DNA of 64,000 nucleotides, taken from contig NZ_JAVHNP010000004.1 of assembly GCF_031769195.1 (NCBI RefSeq), positions 565,613-629,612 on the forward strand, given 5' to 3'. The position numbers and the translations under genes are program-made. The notes beneath the pieces were generated by a model that was given only the letters and a program-made list of their open reading frames with translations, had not been told where the DNA came from and did not search any database. Below, piece after piece: positions 25,127 through 34,012 of the stretch (the stretch's first letter is position 1; each line of letters begins with the position of its first letter). The stretch comes from Vreelandella sp031769195. Lineage in GTDB: Bacteria; Pseudomonadota; Gammaproteobacteria; Pseudomonadales; Halomonadaceae.

Positions 25127-26448
25127 GTGCCGAATTACTGACGCTCGTAATGTTTGGTGGGCTACTAGTGGGCCTGTTTATGGGCCATCCGCTGGCGTTT
25201 GTGCTGGGCGGCATGGCGGTGATTGGCGCCTACTTCGGGCCTGGCATTAATACCCTGGGTATTATTATTAACAACGTCTATGGCAACGCCATGGACAACT
25301 ACGTGCTGGTCGCCATTCCGCTGTTTATTTTGATGGCACGTTTTCTCAACGACTCCGGCGTCACGGAAAAGATGTTTGACGCCATGCGTTTGCTGCTTGC
25401 CAATGTGCGCGGCGGCCTCGCCTTAACCGTCGTGGTTGTTTCGGTACTGCTGGCCGCTACGACCGGTATCGTTGGGGCATCCATTGCCGTTATGGGCATG
25501 ATTGCCATGGTGCCGATGCTCAAGTACGGCTACAACAAAGAGCTAAGCGCGGGCGTCATTATGGCCAGCGGCTGCCTGGGCATTTTGATTCCACCCAGCA
25601 TCATGCTGATTCTAATGGCCAGCTACTCGCCGGTGTCGGTGGGCGCGCTGTTTGCCGGTGCGCTCATTCCCGGCCTGCTGCTGGGCGTGATGTACGCGCT
25701 GTACGTGGTGCTCATCTGCTGGCTGAAACCCAGCTACGGGCCTAAAGTGCCGAAAGAGGAGCGCGCAGAAGTGAGCACCAAAGAGCTGCTCATTATGCTA
25801 GGCAAATACGTAGTGCCGCCGATGTCGCTGATTTTGGGCGTACTGGGTGCGCTCTTCACCGGGATTGCCACCGCCACGGAAGCCTCGGCGATTGGCGTAT
25901 TTATCGCTTTTATCCTGTTTTTAATCTTTGGTGATCGCAAGCTCTCTACCTGCTACAACACGCTCATCGAAGCGGGCAAAACCACCACCATGGTGATGTT
26001 GGTACTCGTAGGGGCAACGGCCTTTACTGGCGTATTCTCCATTGGTGGCGGCATGACCGTCATCAGTGACTTCGTACTTGCCATGCCGGGCGGCACCTTC
26101 GGTGCGCTGCTGCTAATGCTGTTCCTGGTCTTTATCCTGGGTATGTTCCTGGACTGGACCGGCATTGTGCTGCTGAGCTTCCCAATTATGCTGCCGATCA
26201 TTGCTCAGATGGGCGTTGACGTGCTGTGGTTCGTGGTCATGGTCGCGGTGGTACTGCAGACCTCCTTCCTCACACCGCCGTTTGGCTATGCCCTGTTCTA
26301 TCTTAAAGGGGTCGCCCCGCCAGGGGTGGAGATCGTTGATCTTTACAAAGCCGTTGTGCCTTTTGTTGCGATCATTATTATCGCGTGCATCCTGATGTCT
26401 ATCTTCCCTGGTTTAATTACAGGTCTACCCAATATGCTGCTAGGCTAA
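25123..26448 (+). CDS. dctM: TRAP transporter large permease
   Basis: A 441-residue DctM permease with about twelve hydrophobic segments that couples substrate import to the sodium gradient. Near residue 150, MASGCLGILIPPSIMLILMA is the diagnostic DctM signature around the sodium and substrate sites; TATEASAIGVF and FLDWTGIVLL are the repeats in the second half. The last gene of the TRAP operon, it is followed by a strong bidirectional terminator. Sodium coupling is the rule for the family and fits a halophile. Confidence 0.94.
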   Translation: MSAELLTLVMFGGLLVGLFMGHPLAFVLGGMAVIGAYFGPGINTLGIIINNVYGNAMDNYVLVAIPLFILMARFLNDSGVTEKMFDAMRLLLANVRGGLALTVVVVSVLLAATTGIVGASIAVMGMIAMVPMLKYGYNKELSAGVIMASGCLGILIPPSIMLILMASYSPVSVGALFAGALIPGLLLGVMYALYVVLICWLKPSYGPKVPKEERAEVSTKELLIMLGKYVVPPMSLILGVLGALFTGIATATEASAIGVFIAFILFLIFGDRKLSTCYNTLIEAGKTTTMVMLVLVGATAFTGVFSIGGGMTVISDFVLAMPGGTFGALLLMLFLVFILGMFLDWTGIVLLSFPIMLPIIAQMGVDVLWFVVMVAVVLQTSFLTPPFGYALFYLKGVAPPGVEIVDLYKAVVPFVAIIIIACILMSIFPGLITGLPNMLLG

Positions 26449-26470
26449 CCAACGCCAACACAGCCACTCT

Positions 26471-26502
26471 ACACGCCGCCTTGTTCTCACAAGGCGGCGT
26501 GT
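26471..26502. terminator. Bidirectional terminator between dctM and the LacI gene
   Basis: ACACGCCGCCTTGT (26471-26484) and ACAAGGCGGCGTGT (26489-26502) form a perfect 14-base stem with loop TCTC between two convergent genes. Confidence 0.85.
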
Positions 26503-26517
26503 TCGTTTGGGGCCTGC

Positions 26518-27564
26518 TTACTTCCTTACAGGCTGAGCATGAGCACAGAGTGTTAAGGAGCTGTCTCTTGCCGCACTGTCTCGCACGATGGGCGTCACCG
26601 GCAGCACTTTGCGCTCGCCCATCACCTGCCCGCTGGCAATTTGGCCCAGCAGTAAGGCGGTCGCTTCATCAACCATGGCTTCAATGGGTTGTTGCACGGT
26701 AGTGAGCTGATAGCTGGGCCACGCGGCCACGGGAATATTATCGAACCCTACCACCGCCACATCATGGGGCACCTGCAAACCTAGCTCCGCCTTCAATGTA
26801 TCGATCACTGCAATGGCCATATGATCGTTGGCCGCAAACACCGCATCAGGATAAACATCGGCTTTAAAGAGCGCGCGGGTGGCCGCCTGCGCGGTAGTGA
26901 AGTCATAGTCACCGACGGCCTCAGCCCAGCAGGCAACACCATGCTCGGCGAGCGCATCTAGAAAGCCCTGCCGCCGTTGGCTGCTGGTCGAAGAGTCTGC
27001 CAACCCTGCCAAAAACGCGATGCGCTCGCAGCCGCTTTCGACTAAATGGCGGCCTACCCAGTACCCACCGTGATAGTTATCGCTAGCGACTTGGCTAACG
27101 CCTTCAAAAGCGACCGTACGATTGATCATCACCACAGGGATGCCCCTGGCGACACACTCTTTGGCCAGTGACGACGACAGCGTGGCGGCTAACATCAAGA
27201 TGCCGTCGGCTTGGCTTTGCAGAATATCCGACATGACACTGGCGGTTTCTTGCTCATCGCTGCTCATAAACAGCAGCAGGTGATAACCGTGCTGCTGAAA
27301 ACGCCGCGAGGCATACTCCAGCATTTGCGCATAAAAAGGGTTATCCAGCTGAGACATCACTACCGCAATGGTGCGCGACGAGCGGGTAATCAGCGAACGG
27401 GCAATGGCATTGGGGCGGTAGCCTAGCTGCTGAGCAGCGGCCAGCACTTTCTCCTTCGTTTTGGGTGCAATACTTGCGTTCGGGGAGAAGCAGCGGCTCA
27501 CCGCTGATTGCGACACCCCGGCAAGGTTAGCCACTTCCTGGGAGGTTACTGGCCGTTTTCTCAT
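26518..27564 (-). CDS. LacI family transcriptional regulator
   Basis: A 348-residue regulator with an N-terminal LacI helix-turn-helix (VTSQEVANLAGVSQSAVSRCFS, residues 6-27; hinge YRPNAIARSL) and a periplasmic-binding-protein-like effector domain. The helix-turn-helix closely follows the family pattern, so the operator should be a palindrome with central CG; a good match lies at 28640-28655. Its gene follows the dehydrogenase gene by 25 bases, so both share a transcript. It probably represses the TRAP and dehydrogenase genes until a pathway metabolite binds; the effector is unknown. Confidence 0.9.
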   Translation of the reverse strand: MRKRPVTSQEVANLAGVSQSAVSRCFSPNASIAPKTKEKVLAAAQQLGYRPNAIARSLITRSSRTIAVVMSQLDNPFYAQMLEYASRRFQQHGYHLLLFMSSDEQETASVMSDILQSQADGILMLAATLSSSLAKECVARGIPVVMINRTVAFEGVSQVASDNYHGGYWVGRHLVESGCERIAFLAGLADSSTSSQRRQGFLDALAEHGVACWAEAVGDYDFTTAQAATRALFKADVYPDAVFAANDHMAIAVIDTLKAELGLQVPHDVAVVGFDNIPVAAWPSYQLTTVQQPIEAMVDEATALLLGQIASGQVMGERKVLPVTPIVRDSAARDSSLTLCAHAQPVRK

Positions 27565-27589
27565 AGTTACCTCGGTAATAGGCAGGTCG

Positions 27590-28528
27590 CTACGACGAGG
27601 CCTGCTGATGTTTGTGGCTCATTAGCGCCATTAAGCGTCGGTCCCGCCACGCTTGACGCTCGGCAAGCTCATGGCTAGCTAACGCTGCGCGCCGCTCGTC
27701 GTCTAAGCGCTGCAAGGTGGCCTCTTCCCACGGGTTATCGCCGCTACGCTGAGTATCCACATCTCGATACAGCGGGCCATAGCGGGCGGCGTAGTCAACC
27801 ACACCGGCAGGCGCATTTAAATCGATCGTTTCAAAGGGGCCCATAAACGACCAGCGCAGCCCAAGGCCATGCTTCACCGTTTTATCCAAGTCTTCCGCAG
27901 AGACGTAGCCATCTCGGAACAGGCGCAGCGCCTCATTTAGCAGCGCTCCCTGCAAGCGATTCAGGATAAACCCCTGCACCTCTTTTGCCACTAGGATCGG
28001 CTCCTGCCCCACCTGTTGCATCAGCGCCATAGTACGCTCGACGGTGTCGGTACTCGTGGTGTCACTAGGCGCGACTTCCACCAACGGAATTAGGTAAGGG
28101 GGATTCACCGGGTGAGCCACCAAACAGCGCTCTGGATGCGTTAAATGGCCCGTAAACCGCGACGCAACGATGCCAGACGTCGAGCTCGCTAAAATCGTCT
28201 TCGCCTCCACCACGGCTTCCAGCTGGGTATACATTGCCTGCTTGATCGCTACATTTTCTGGCCCACACTCCTGCACGTACTCCACCCCCGCCATGGCAAG
28301 CGCTAGGTCTGGCTGGTATTCAATCCGCGCCAAAATAGCCGCAGGTGCCTCCTCCACTAACCCTGCCCGATGAAGGTCTTGCAGTGACGCAGCGATCAGC
28401 TCGCCTGCACTTGCAAGCTGCTCGGCATCTACATCGTATAGCCGCACCGGCAAGCCTGCACGCGCAAACACCATCGCCCACGCTCGACCAATTAGCCCAG
28501 CCCCTACCACTGCCACTTGAGTCGCCAT
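27590..28528 (-). CDS. 3-hydroxyacyl-CoA dehydrogenase family enzyme, lambda-crystallin/L-gulonate 3-dehydrogenase type
   Basis: A 312-residue NAD-dependent dehydrogenase. The N-terminal Rossmann motif is VAVVGAGLIGRAWA (residues 5-18), ASSTSGI lies near 107, and HPVNPPYLIPLVEV near 135 is the signature shared with lambda-crystallin and L-gulonate 3-dehydrogenase rather than with chain-length fatty acid enzymes. It should oxidise a 3-hydroxy acid or similar. ATG at 28528 is preferred to 28555 because a G-rich site lies upstream and the Rossmann strand starts at once. It is divergent from the HisD-like gene. Confidence 0.82.
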   Translation of the reverse strand: MATQVAVVGAGLIGRAWAMVFARAGLPVRLYDVDAEQLASAGELIAASLQDLHRAGLVEEAPAAILARIEYQPDLALAMAGVEYVQECGPENVAIKQAMYTQLEAVVEAKTILASSTSGIVASRFTGHLTHPERCLVAHPVNPPYLIPLVEVAPSDTTSTDTVERTMALMQQVGQEPILVAKEVQGFILNRLQGALLNEALRLFRDGYVSAEDLDKTVKHGLGLRWSFMGPFETIDLNAPAGVVDYAARYGPLYRDVDTQRSGDNPWEEATLQRLDDERRAALASHELAERQAWRDRRLMALMSHKHQQASS

Positions 28529-28639
28529 TATTCGTCCCGCCTTTGTTGTTAGCATGTTATGAGCAGCGTTTTACCCCTCACGATAACGGCCCGCTCAGAA
28601 CGCGTTATCGACTCTCAACATAGCATGGCAACAAAGCAT

Positions 28640-28655
28640 TTGCATTCGTATGCAA
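28640..28655. promoter_or_regulatory. Candidate LacI-family operator
   Basis: TTGCAT-TCGT-ATGCAA is a 16-base palindrome with central CG and one mismatched pair, the form expected for a LacI-family site. It lies between the divergent dehydrogenase (28528) and HisD-like (28765) genes, and the LacI gene is in the first of these transcripts. The link to that regulator is inference. Confidence 0.65.
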
Positions 28656-28764
28656 CAGCGCCTAGCCTTACGCAATGCCAGCGTCCAAACGATGTTCTCA
28701 TAACAATGCTGGCCGCAATTTCTTTGCCTCCCTGTAACGACCACAATACCAATAAGGAGCCTTT

Positions 28765-30075
28765 ATGATTCGCCACCTCAAAGCCGGTGCCTCCGTCGAA
28801 ACCCGTGCCGAAGCCGACCGCCAAGTACGCGAAACCGTGGAAAAAACTTTGGCCGACATTCAAGCTGGCGGTGACCAAGCCGTACGCCACTTGTCGGAAA
28901 AATTTGATAACTGGTCGCCTGAAAGCTTCCGCTTAAGCGAGGCCGACATTGCCCACGCGATGAGCCAAGTCGCCGAGCGCGACCTGGAAGATATTCGCTT
29001 TGCCCAGGCGCAAATCCGCCGTTTTGCAGAGGCACAGCTGGCCTCTATGCAACCAGTGGAAATTGAGACCCGTCCTGGCGTCATCCTTGGTCACAAACAT
29101 GTGCCGATCAACGCCGTGGGCTGCTATATCCCTGGCGGCGCCTACCCTATGGTCGCTTCAGCTCACATGAGTGTTCTGACAGCAAAAATCGCTGGCGTGA
29201 AGCGGGTTATTGCGGCAGCCCCACCTTACAAAGGCCAACCCCACCCGGCGATTGTGGCGGCGATGCATTTGGCCGGTGCCGATGAAATCTTAGTGCTAGG
29301 CGGTGTCCAGGCGGTCGGCGCGATGGCGATTGGCACCGACACCATCGAGCCGGTGGATATGCTAGTAGGCCCAGGCAATGCGTTTGTCGCCGAAGCTAAG
29401 CGCCAGCTGTATGGCCGTGTGGGTATCGACCTGTTTGCAGGCCCCACCGAAACGCTGGTGATTGCCGATGAGAGCGTCGACGGCCTGCTGTGTGCCACCG
29501 ACTTACTGGGGCAAGCGGAACACGGCCCCACCTCTCCTGCGGCGCTGCTCACCAACTCTGAAAAGCTGGCACAAGACACCTTAGCGGCCATTGAAGAGCT
29601 GCTGCAAAAGCTGCCTACCGCGGATATTGCTCGCAAAGCCTGGGAAGCGCATGGGGAAGTGATTGTCTGCGACAGCCATGACGAAATGCTGCAAGTCGCC
29701 AATGACATGGCTTACGAGCACGTGCAGGTGATGACGGAAGATCCTGACTTTTACCTCAACAACATGACCAACTACGGGGCGCTGTTCCTTGGCCCGCGTA
29801 CCAACGTCGCCTACGGCGATAAGGTCATTGGTACCAACCACACCCTGCCGACGAAAAAAGCAGCGCGCTACACAGGTGGCCTATGGGTAGGTAAGTTTCT
29901 GAAAACGTGCACCTATCAGCGAGTCTTAACCGACGAAGCCTCCGCGGAAATTGGCAGCTACTGTTCACGGCTATGCACCCTGGAAGGCTTCGCAGGCCAC
30001 GCTGAGCAGGCCAACGAGCGGGTACGCCGCTATGGGAAGCGCGACGTTCCTTACGCCTCAGCGGTGGATGCATGA
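28765..30075 (+). CDS. Histidinol dehydrogenase paralogue, possible sulfopropanediol-type dehydrogenase
   Basis: A 436-residue HisD-family zinc dehydrogenase. Zinc ligands and catalytic residues align with HisD: Q250 and H253 in GQAEHG, E318-H319 in AYEHVQ, D352 in YGDKVIGTNH, and H412 in EGFAGH. It is next to a TRAP transporter and other dehydrogenases, not to his genes; the his biosynthetic genes seen elsewhere in the window are hisBHAF and hisC. HisD homologues in such settings include HpsN, which oxidises 2,3-dihydroxypropane-1-sulfonate to sulfolactate. The actual substrate is unproven. AAGGAG precedes the ATG. Confidence 0.8.
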   Translation: MIRHLKAGASVETRAEADRQVRETVEKTLADIQAGGDQAVRHLSEKFDNWSPESFRLSEADIAHAMSQVAERDLEDIRFAQAQIRRFAEAQLASMQPVEIETRPGVILGHKHVPINAVGCYIPGGAYPMVASAHMSVLTAKIAGVKRVIAAAPPYKGQPHPAIVAAMHLAGADEILVLGGVQAVGAMAIGTDTIEPVDMLVGPGNAFVAEAKRQLYGRVGIDLFAGPTETLVIADESVDGLLCATDLLGQAEHGPTSPAALLTNSEKLAQDTLAAIEELLQKLPTADIARKAWEAHGEVIVCDSHDEMLQVANDMAYEHVQVMTEDPDFYLNNMTNYGALFLGPRTNVAYGDKVIGTNHTLPTKKAARYTGGLWVGKFLKTCTYQRVLTDEASAEIGSYCSRLCTLEGFAGHAEQANERVRRYGKRDVPYASAVDA

Positions 30076-30824
30076 CGTTACCGCGTACGCCCAGCCTACA
30101 GTTAACCGGAAAGCGCGCGCTGGTCACCGGCGCAAGCCAAGGGATTGGCTTTGCTTGCGCCTGCGCACTCGCTCAGGCGGGTGCGTGTGTCACCCTGATA
30201 GCGCGCAATGAAGAGACGCTAAATAGTGCCGTCAGCGCCCTTCGCGCGGCGGGCTTACAGGCCAAAGGGCTTGCCTTGGATGTCAGTGACCATGCCGCAC
30301 TGCAAAAGGCGATAGAAGGGCAAGCGTTTGATATTCTGGTGAATAATGCGGGCACTAACCGGCCTAAACCGATCAACGAGATTACCGAAGATGACTATGC
30401 CGCGGTCATGGATCTCAATGTTCGTGCGACGTACTTCATTACTCAAACCGTGGTGAAGCAGATGCCTGCGGGCGGCAGTGTGATCAATATCTCATCGCAA
30501 ATGGGCCATGTAGGTGCCATCAATCGCAGCCTCTACTGTGCTTCTAAAGCCGCGGTTGAGGGGATGACAAAAGCCATGGCGGTGGAGCTTGGCCCAAGGG
30601 ATATTCGCGTCAACACCTTGTGTCCGACCTTTATTGAAACCCCCATGACAAAGCCTTTCTTTGCAGAGCCCGGCTTTAAAGAGCGCGTGCTGGCCAACAT
30701 CCCCCTGGGGCGGTTAGGCCAAATTGAGGACATGATGGGCCCGGTGGTTTTTTTGGCTTCCCCAGCCTCCGCCTTGGTGACGGGCAGCGCGTTAATGGTC
30801 GATGGTGGCTGGACCGCTCACTAA
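30072..30824 (+). CDS. Short-chain dehydrogenase/reductase
   Basis: A 250-residue classical SDR. The cofactor motif TGASQGIG is at about residues 19-26, NNAG at about 90-93, and the catalytic Ser-Tyr-Lys as NISSQMG and YCASK near residues 140-160. It should oxidise a secondary alcohol with NAD(P). A four-base ATGA overlap with the HisD-like gene couples the two. With HisD-like and the lambda-crystallin-type enzyme it makes three dehydrogenases in one cluster, so stepwise oxidation or epimerisation of one hydroxylated substrate is plausible. Confidence 0.88.
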   Translation: MTLPRTPSLQLTGKRALVTGASQGIGFACACALAQAGACVTLIARNEETLNSAVSALRAAGLQAKGLALDVSDHAALQKAIEGQAFDILVNNAGTNRPKPINEITEDDYAAVMDLNVRATYFITQTVVKQMPAGGSVINISSQMGHVGAINRSLYCASKAAVEGMTKAMAVELGPRDIRVNTLCPTFIETPMTKPFFAEPGFKERVLANIPLGRLGQIEDMMGPVVFLASPASALVTGSALMVDGGWTAH

Positions 30825-30849
30825 ATCTTCACCGTTATCTGTCCCCACG

Positions 30850-30876
30850 AACCCTGCCCATCGGCAGGGTTTTTTA
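30850..30876 (+). terminator. Terminator after the HisD-like/SDR operon
   Basis: AACCCTGCC-CATC-GGCAGGGTT followed by a T run (30870-30875) ends the HisD-like/SDR transcript. Confidence 0.9.
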
Positions 30877-30908
30877 ATCGCCCTGCGGGCTGGCTGCACC
30901 CTACTGGC

Positions 30909-30926
30909 GCAAGTGATACTATTTGC
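30909..30926. promoter_or_regulatory. Possible Fur box upstream of iron permease gene
   Basis: GCAAGTGATACTATTTGC resembles the gammaproteobacterial Fur box arms GCAAATGATA and TATTTGC with a one-base shorter centre, 58 bases before the permease start. Iron control fits the gene. This is a visual match only. Confidence 0.35.
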
Positions 30927-30984
30927 AGCCGCTATTTTTTCGCATTGACGAGCCACGCTGCCCCTCGTCCAAGGAGACAACGAC

Positions 30985-32685
30985 GTGTCTACGCCTGCTC
31001 GCCGATCACCATCGGCTATGCTTTCAGGTTTCGCTTCACGCTTTACGCTGTCGCTTAACCCTTGGTCAATTGCCCTGTTTTTGATCGCGCTGGTGGTCGC
31101 CCTACCCATTTTGGTGGTGCTTGGCCATATCGTCATGCCTACCGAGGGCGTGTGGCAGCACCTTGCCAGCACCGTTTTACCGCGCTACCTCTCGAACACG
31201 TTTTGGTTAGTACTCTGGGTAGGGCTGGGCACACTAGTGATAGGCACCGGGACGGCGTGGCTCGTGGTGATGTGCCGCTTCCCTGGCAAACGTCTATTCG
31301 AGTGGGCGCTCCTGCTGCCGCTGGCCGTACCAACCTACGTGATCGCCTATGCCTACACTGACTTCCTACAAGTGGCGGGGCCGTTACAAAGCATGTTGCG
31401 GGAGTGGTTCAACTGGCGGGTCGGCGACTACTACTTCCCCAACGTACGCTCGCTGGGGGGAGCCGCCCTGCTCATCACCTTTGTGCTATACCCCTATGTG
31501 TACCTGCTGGCCCGCGCGTCCTTTTTAGAGCAGTCGGTGTGTGTCTTAGATGTGGGCCGAACGCTGGGCCGCGGCCCCTGGCGGCTGTTTGCCAGCGTGG
31601 CGCTGCCCCTGGCGCGCCCGGCGCTGGTGGGCGGTGTCTCGCTGGTATTAATGGAAACGCTCAATGAATTTGGCGCAGTGCAGTTCTTTGGCGTGGATAC
31701 CTTCACCACGGGCATTTACCGCACTTGGTTTGGCCTCGGCGAGCCGATTGCTGCGGCCCAGCTGGCCGCCTGCCTGCTGACCTTTGTGATTGCCTTTGTG
31801 CTGCTGGAACGCTGGTCGCGGGGTAAGCGCCGCTACTTCCATACCACCAACCGCTATCAGCAGCTGCCAGAGTATCGCCTACACGGCTGGCACGCGGTGG
31901 GCGCAACGCTAGCCTGCCTGCTGCCCATTACCGTTGGCTTTTTACTGCCCAGCGGCATTCTGCTGGAAATGGCCATCACGACGGGCGACAGCCTGTTTGG
32001 CACGCGCTTTGTCGGTTTTGCGATCAATAGCCTGAGCCTTGCCACGGTGGCCGCGCTAATTGCGGTGGGACTAGCGGTGCTGCTGAGCTACGGCGTACGA
32101 CTGCATAACTCCCCCAGCGCGCGGCTGTTTACCCGCATTGCGGCCATGGGCTACGCCATTCCTGGCTCGGTGGTGGCCGTAGGCATTCTGATTCCGTTTG
32201 CGTGGCTGGATAACGCGCTCAATACCTGGCTACACGCCCATTACGACAAAATCATTGGGCTCGTGTTTAGCGGTACGGCGTTTATTCTGATTTACGCCTA
32301 CGTGGTGCGCTTTCTAGCGGTGTCGTTTAACGCAGTCGAGGCAAGCCTGGGCAAAGTAACGCCCAGCATGGACGCGGCCTCACGCACCTTGGGGCAAACC
32401 GCAGGCGGCACGCTGCGCCGCATTCATACGCCGCTGATGCGCAGCAGCCTGTTGGCCGCCGGTATTTTAGTGTTTGTGGATGTGATGAAAGAGCTGCCCG
32501 CGACGATTATTTTGCGCCCGTTTAACTTTGATACGCTGGCCGTTCGCGCTCACAGCTTGGCCGCTGATGAGCGCTTGGCAGAGGCGTCTACCGCCTCGCT
32601 TACCATTGTGGTGGTGGGGATTTTACCGGTGATACTCCTCAGCTTGGCGATGCGCCGGGCGCGCCCAGGCAGCCAAGCTGAGTAG
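30985..32685 (+). CDS. fbpB: Ferric iron ABC transporter permease
   Basis: A 566-residue inner-membrane permease made of two fused permease modules, each with about six hydrophobic helices and an EAA-type loop (GRTLGRGPWRLFASVALPLARPAL near residue 190 and ASRTLGQTAGGTLRRIHTPLMRSS near 465). This fused form is normal for FbpB/SfuB iron permeases. The start is GTG at 30985, after AAGGAGA. It should work with the ATPase and binding protein encoded next to it, which lie on different transcripts. Substrate is deduced from family and partner. Confidence 0.9.
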   Translation: MSTPARRSPSAMLSGFASRFTLSLNPWSIALFLIALVVALPILVVLGHIVMPTEGVWQHLASTVLPRYLSNTFWLVLWVGLGTLVIGTGTAWLVVMCRFPGKRLFEWALLLPLAVPTYVIAYAYTDFLQVAGPLQSMLREWFNWRVGDYYFPNVRSLGGAALLITFVLYPYVYLLARASFLEQSVCVLDVGRTLGRGPWRLFASVALPLARPALVGGVSLVLMETLNEFGAVQFFGVDTFTTGIYRTWFGLGEPIAAAQLAACLLTFVIAFVLLERWSRGKRRYFHTTNRYQQLPEYRLHGWHAVGATLACLLPITVGFLLPSGILLEMAITTGDSLFGTRFVGFAINSLSLATVAALIAVGLAVLLSYGVRLHNSPSARLFTRIAAMGYAIPGSVVAVGILIPFAWLDNALNTWLHAHYDKIIGLVFSGTAFILIYAYVVRFLAVSFNAVEASLGKVTPSMDAASRTLGQTAGGTLRRIHTPLMRSSLLAAGILVFVDVMKELPATIILRPFNFDTLAVRAHSLAADERLAEASTASLTIVVVGILPVILLSLAMRRARPGSQAE

Positions 32686-32693
32686 TTAGGCGC

Positions 32694-33803
32694 TTAACGC
32701 GGAAAGATAAACACCTGGGAGTGGTCTAAATCGATATCAATCGGCTGGCCCTCCTGGGGTAAAAATACCCCCGGCACCCGAGCGTGCAGGTGCGCTTCTT
32801 GGCCATCCACACCGTGGGCACACAGGTGAATCAAGCTGGTGCGGCCAAGCAGTTTCGCCATCACCACGTGGCTATGGCTGTGGGCTTCCGCTGGTAAGTC
32901 GCGCTCTTTAATGCGCAGCGCCTCAGGGCGAATCATCACTTGGGCGGCGCTACCTTCTGGCAGCCAGCTGGCATCCACGGCACCCACCGGCGTTTGCACG
33001 ACCCCGCCTTGCACCACGCCATCAAGCTCGTTCACTTCACCGAAAAAAGTTACTACAAACGGATCCACCGGGGCGCAGTAAAGCTCTCGCGGTGTGCCCG
33101 TTTGGACGATTTGGCCATCTCGCATCAGCGCGATGCGGTCGGCCATAAACATCGCCTCTTCCGGGTCGTGGGTCACCAGCAGCGTGGCCGAACCGAGCTT
33201 TTTCAACACGTGCAGAGTGTCGTCGCGGATACGGTCTCGCAGCCGGGCATCCAGGCTTGAGAAGGGCTCGTCCAGCAGCATCAGCTTAGGCGTGGGCGCT
33301 AGAGCACGCGCCAGCGCCACACGCTGCTGCTGGCCACCGGAGAGCATATGCGGGTAGGTATCAGCGTAATCGGCCATCCCTAACTGCGTTAGCAGCTCAA
33401 GCGCGCGCTCGCGGCGCTGATTACCAGGCAAATGCTTTAAACCGAAGGTGACGTTTTCCACCACGCTAAGGTGAGGAAACAGCGCCGAATCTTGAAAGGC
33501 CAAGCCGACATTGCGCTTTTCCGGCGGCACATGGCGCTTACCGGGTGCGGCAATGGTCTGCTCTTCCAGGCTCACCGTGCCTTCCTGAACAACTTCCAGG
33601 CCTGCCGCGATGCGTAGCAGCGTGGTTTTACCGCAGCCAGAAGGACCCAGCAGGCAGACTACTTCGCCTTGCGCAATATCAAGATCAATGCCTTTAACGA
33701 CTTTATTGGCCGCAAACGTATGCTGAACACCGCGCAGCGACAGCGCCGATGCGGGCGCCGCCACCTCAGAAAGTGACACAGTTGCCGTCATTCGTTCACC
33801 CAT
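32694..33803 (-). CDS. fbpC: Ferric iron ABC transporter ATP-binding protein
   Basis: A 369-residue ATPase that powers the FbpB permease. Walker A is GPSGCGKTT near residues 53-61, the signature is LSGGQQQRVALARA near 155, and Walker B is LMLLDEPFSSLD near 175. The C-terminal 120 residues form the regulatory (TOBE-like) domain seen in FbpC and spermidine/maltose-type ATPases. The gene is convergent with fbpB, nine bases apart, and divergent from the binding-protein gene. The start at 33803 or the ATG four codons later is uncertain, with weak ribosome sites for both. Confidence 0.9.
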   Translation of the reverse strand: MGERMTATVSLSEVAAPASALSLRGVQHTFAANKVVKGIDLDIAQGEVVCLLGPSGCGKTTLLRIAAGLEVVQEGTVSLEEQTIAAPGKRHVPPEKRNVGLAFQDSALFPHLSVVENVTFGLKHLPGNQRRERALELLTQLGMADYADTYPHMLSGGQQQRVALARALAPTPKLMLLDEPFSSLDARLRDRIRDDTLHVLKKLGSATLLVTHDPEEAMFMADRIALMRDGQIVQTGTPRELYCAPVDPFVVTFFGEVNELDGVVQGGVVQTPVGAVDASWLPEGSAAQVMIRPEALRIKERDLPAEAHSHSHVVMAKLLGRTSLIHLCAHGVDGQEAHLHARVPGVFLPQEGQPIDIDLDHSQVFIFPR

Positions 33804-33973
33804 GGTTTGTTCGTGGAGAGCGCTTTACGCTGCTATTGCGAACACGGTTGAAAGTTATTTGCATTCTATTTTCTATTGGCACCAGATGCACGTCTATGCA
33901 TAACAAGTAATCAGTGTCATTAGCATTTCGCTTGACGAGCGTCGAACAAGGCGTTTCAATACGACCCAGCGCT

Positions 33974-33991
33974 AATGCAACTTATTATCAT
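33974..33991. promoter_or_regulatory. Possible Fur box upstream of iron-binding protein gene
   Basis: On the minus strand 33974-33991 reads ATGATAATAAGTTGCATT, which keeps the GATAAT and CATT elements of the Fur consensus. It lies between the divergent ATPase and binding-protein genes, where an iron-responsive site is expected. Visual match only. Confidence 0.4.
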
Positions 33992-34012
33992 AAACATTTA
34001 GGATATATTTTT

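Noticed and set aside
28765..30075. Biosynthetic histidinol dehydrogenase of the his pathway
   Set aside because: The motifs agree, but its operon has TRAP and SDR genes and lies far from hisBHAF; a catabolic paralogue is more likely, though not proved.
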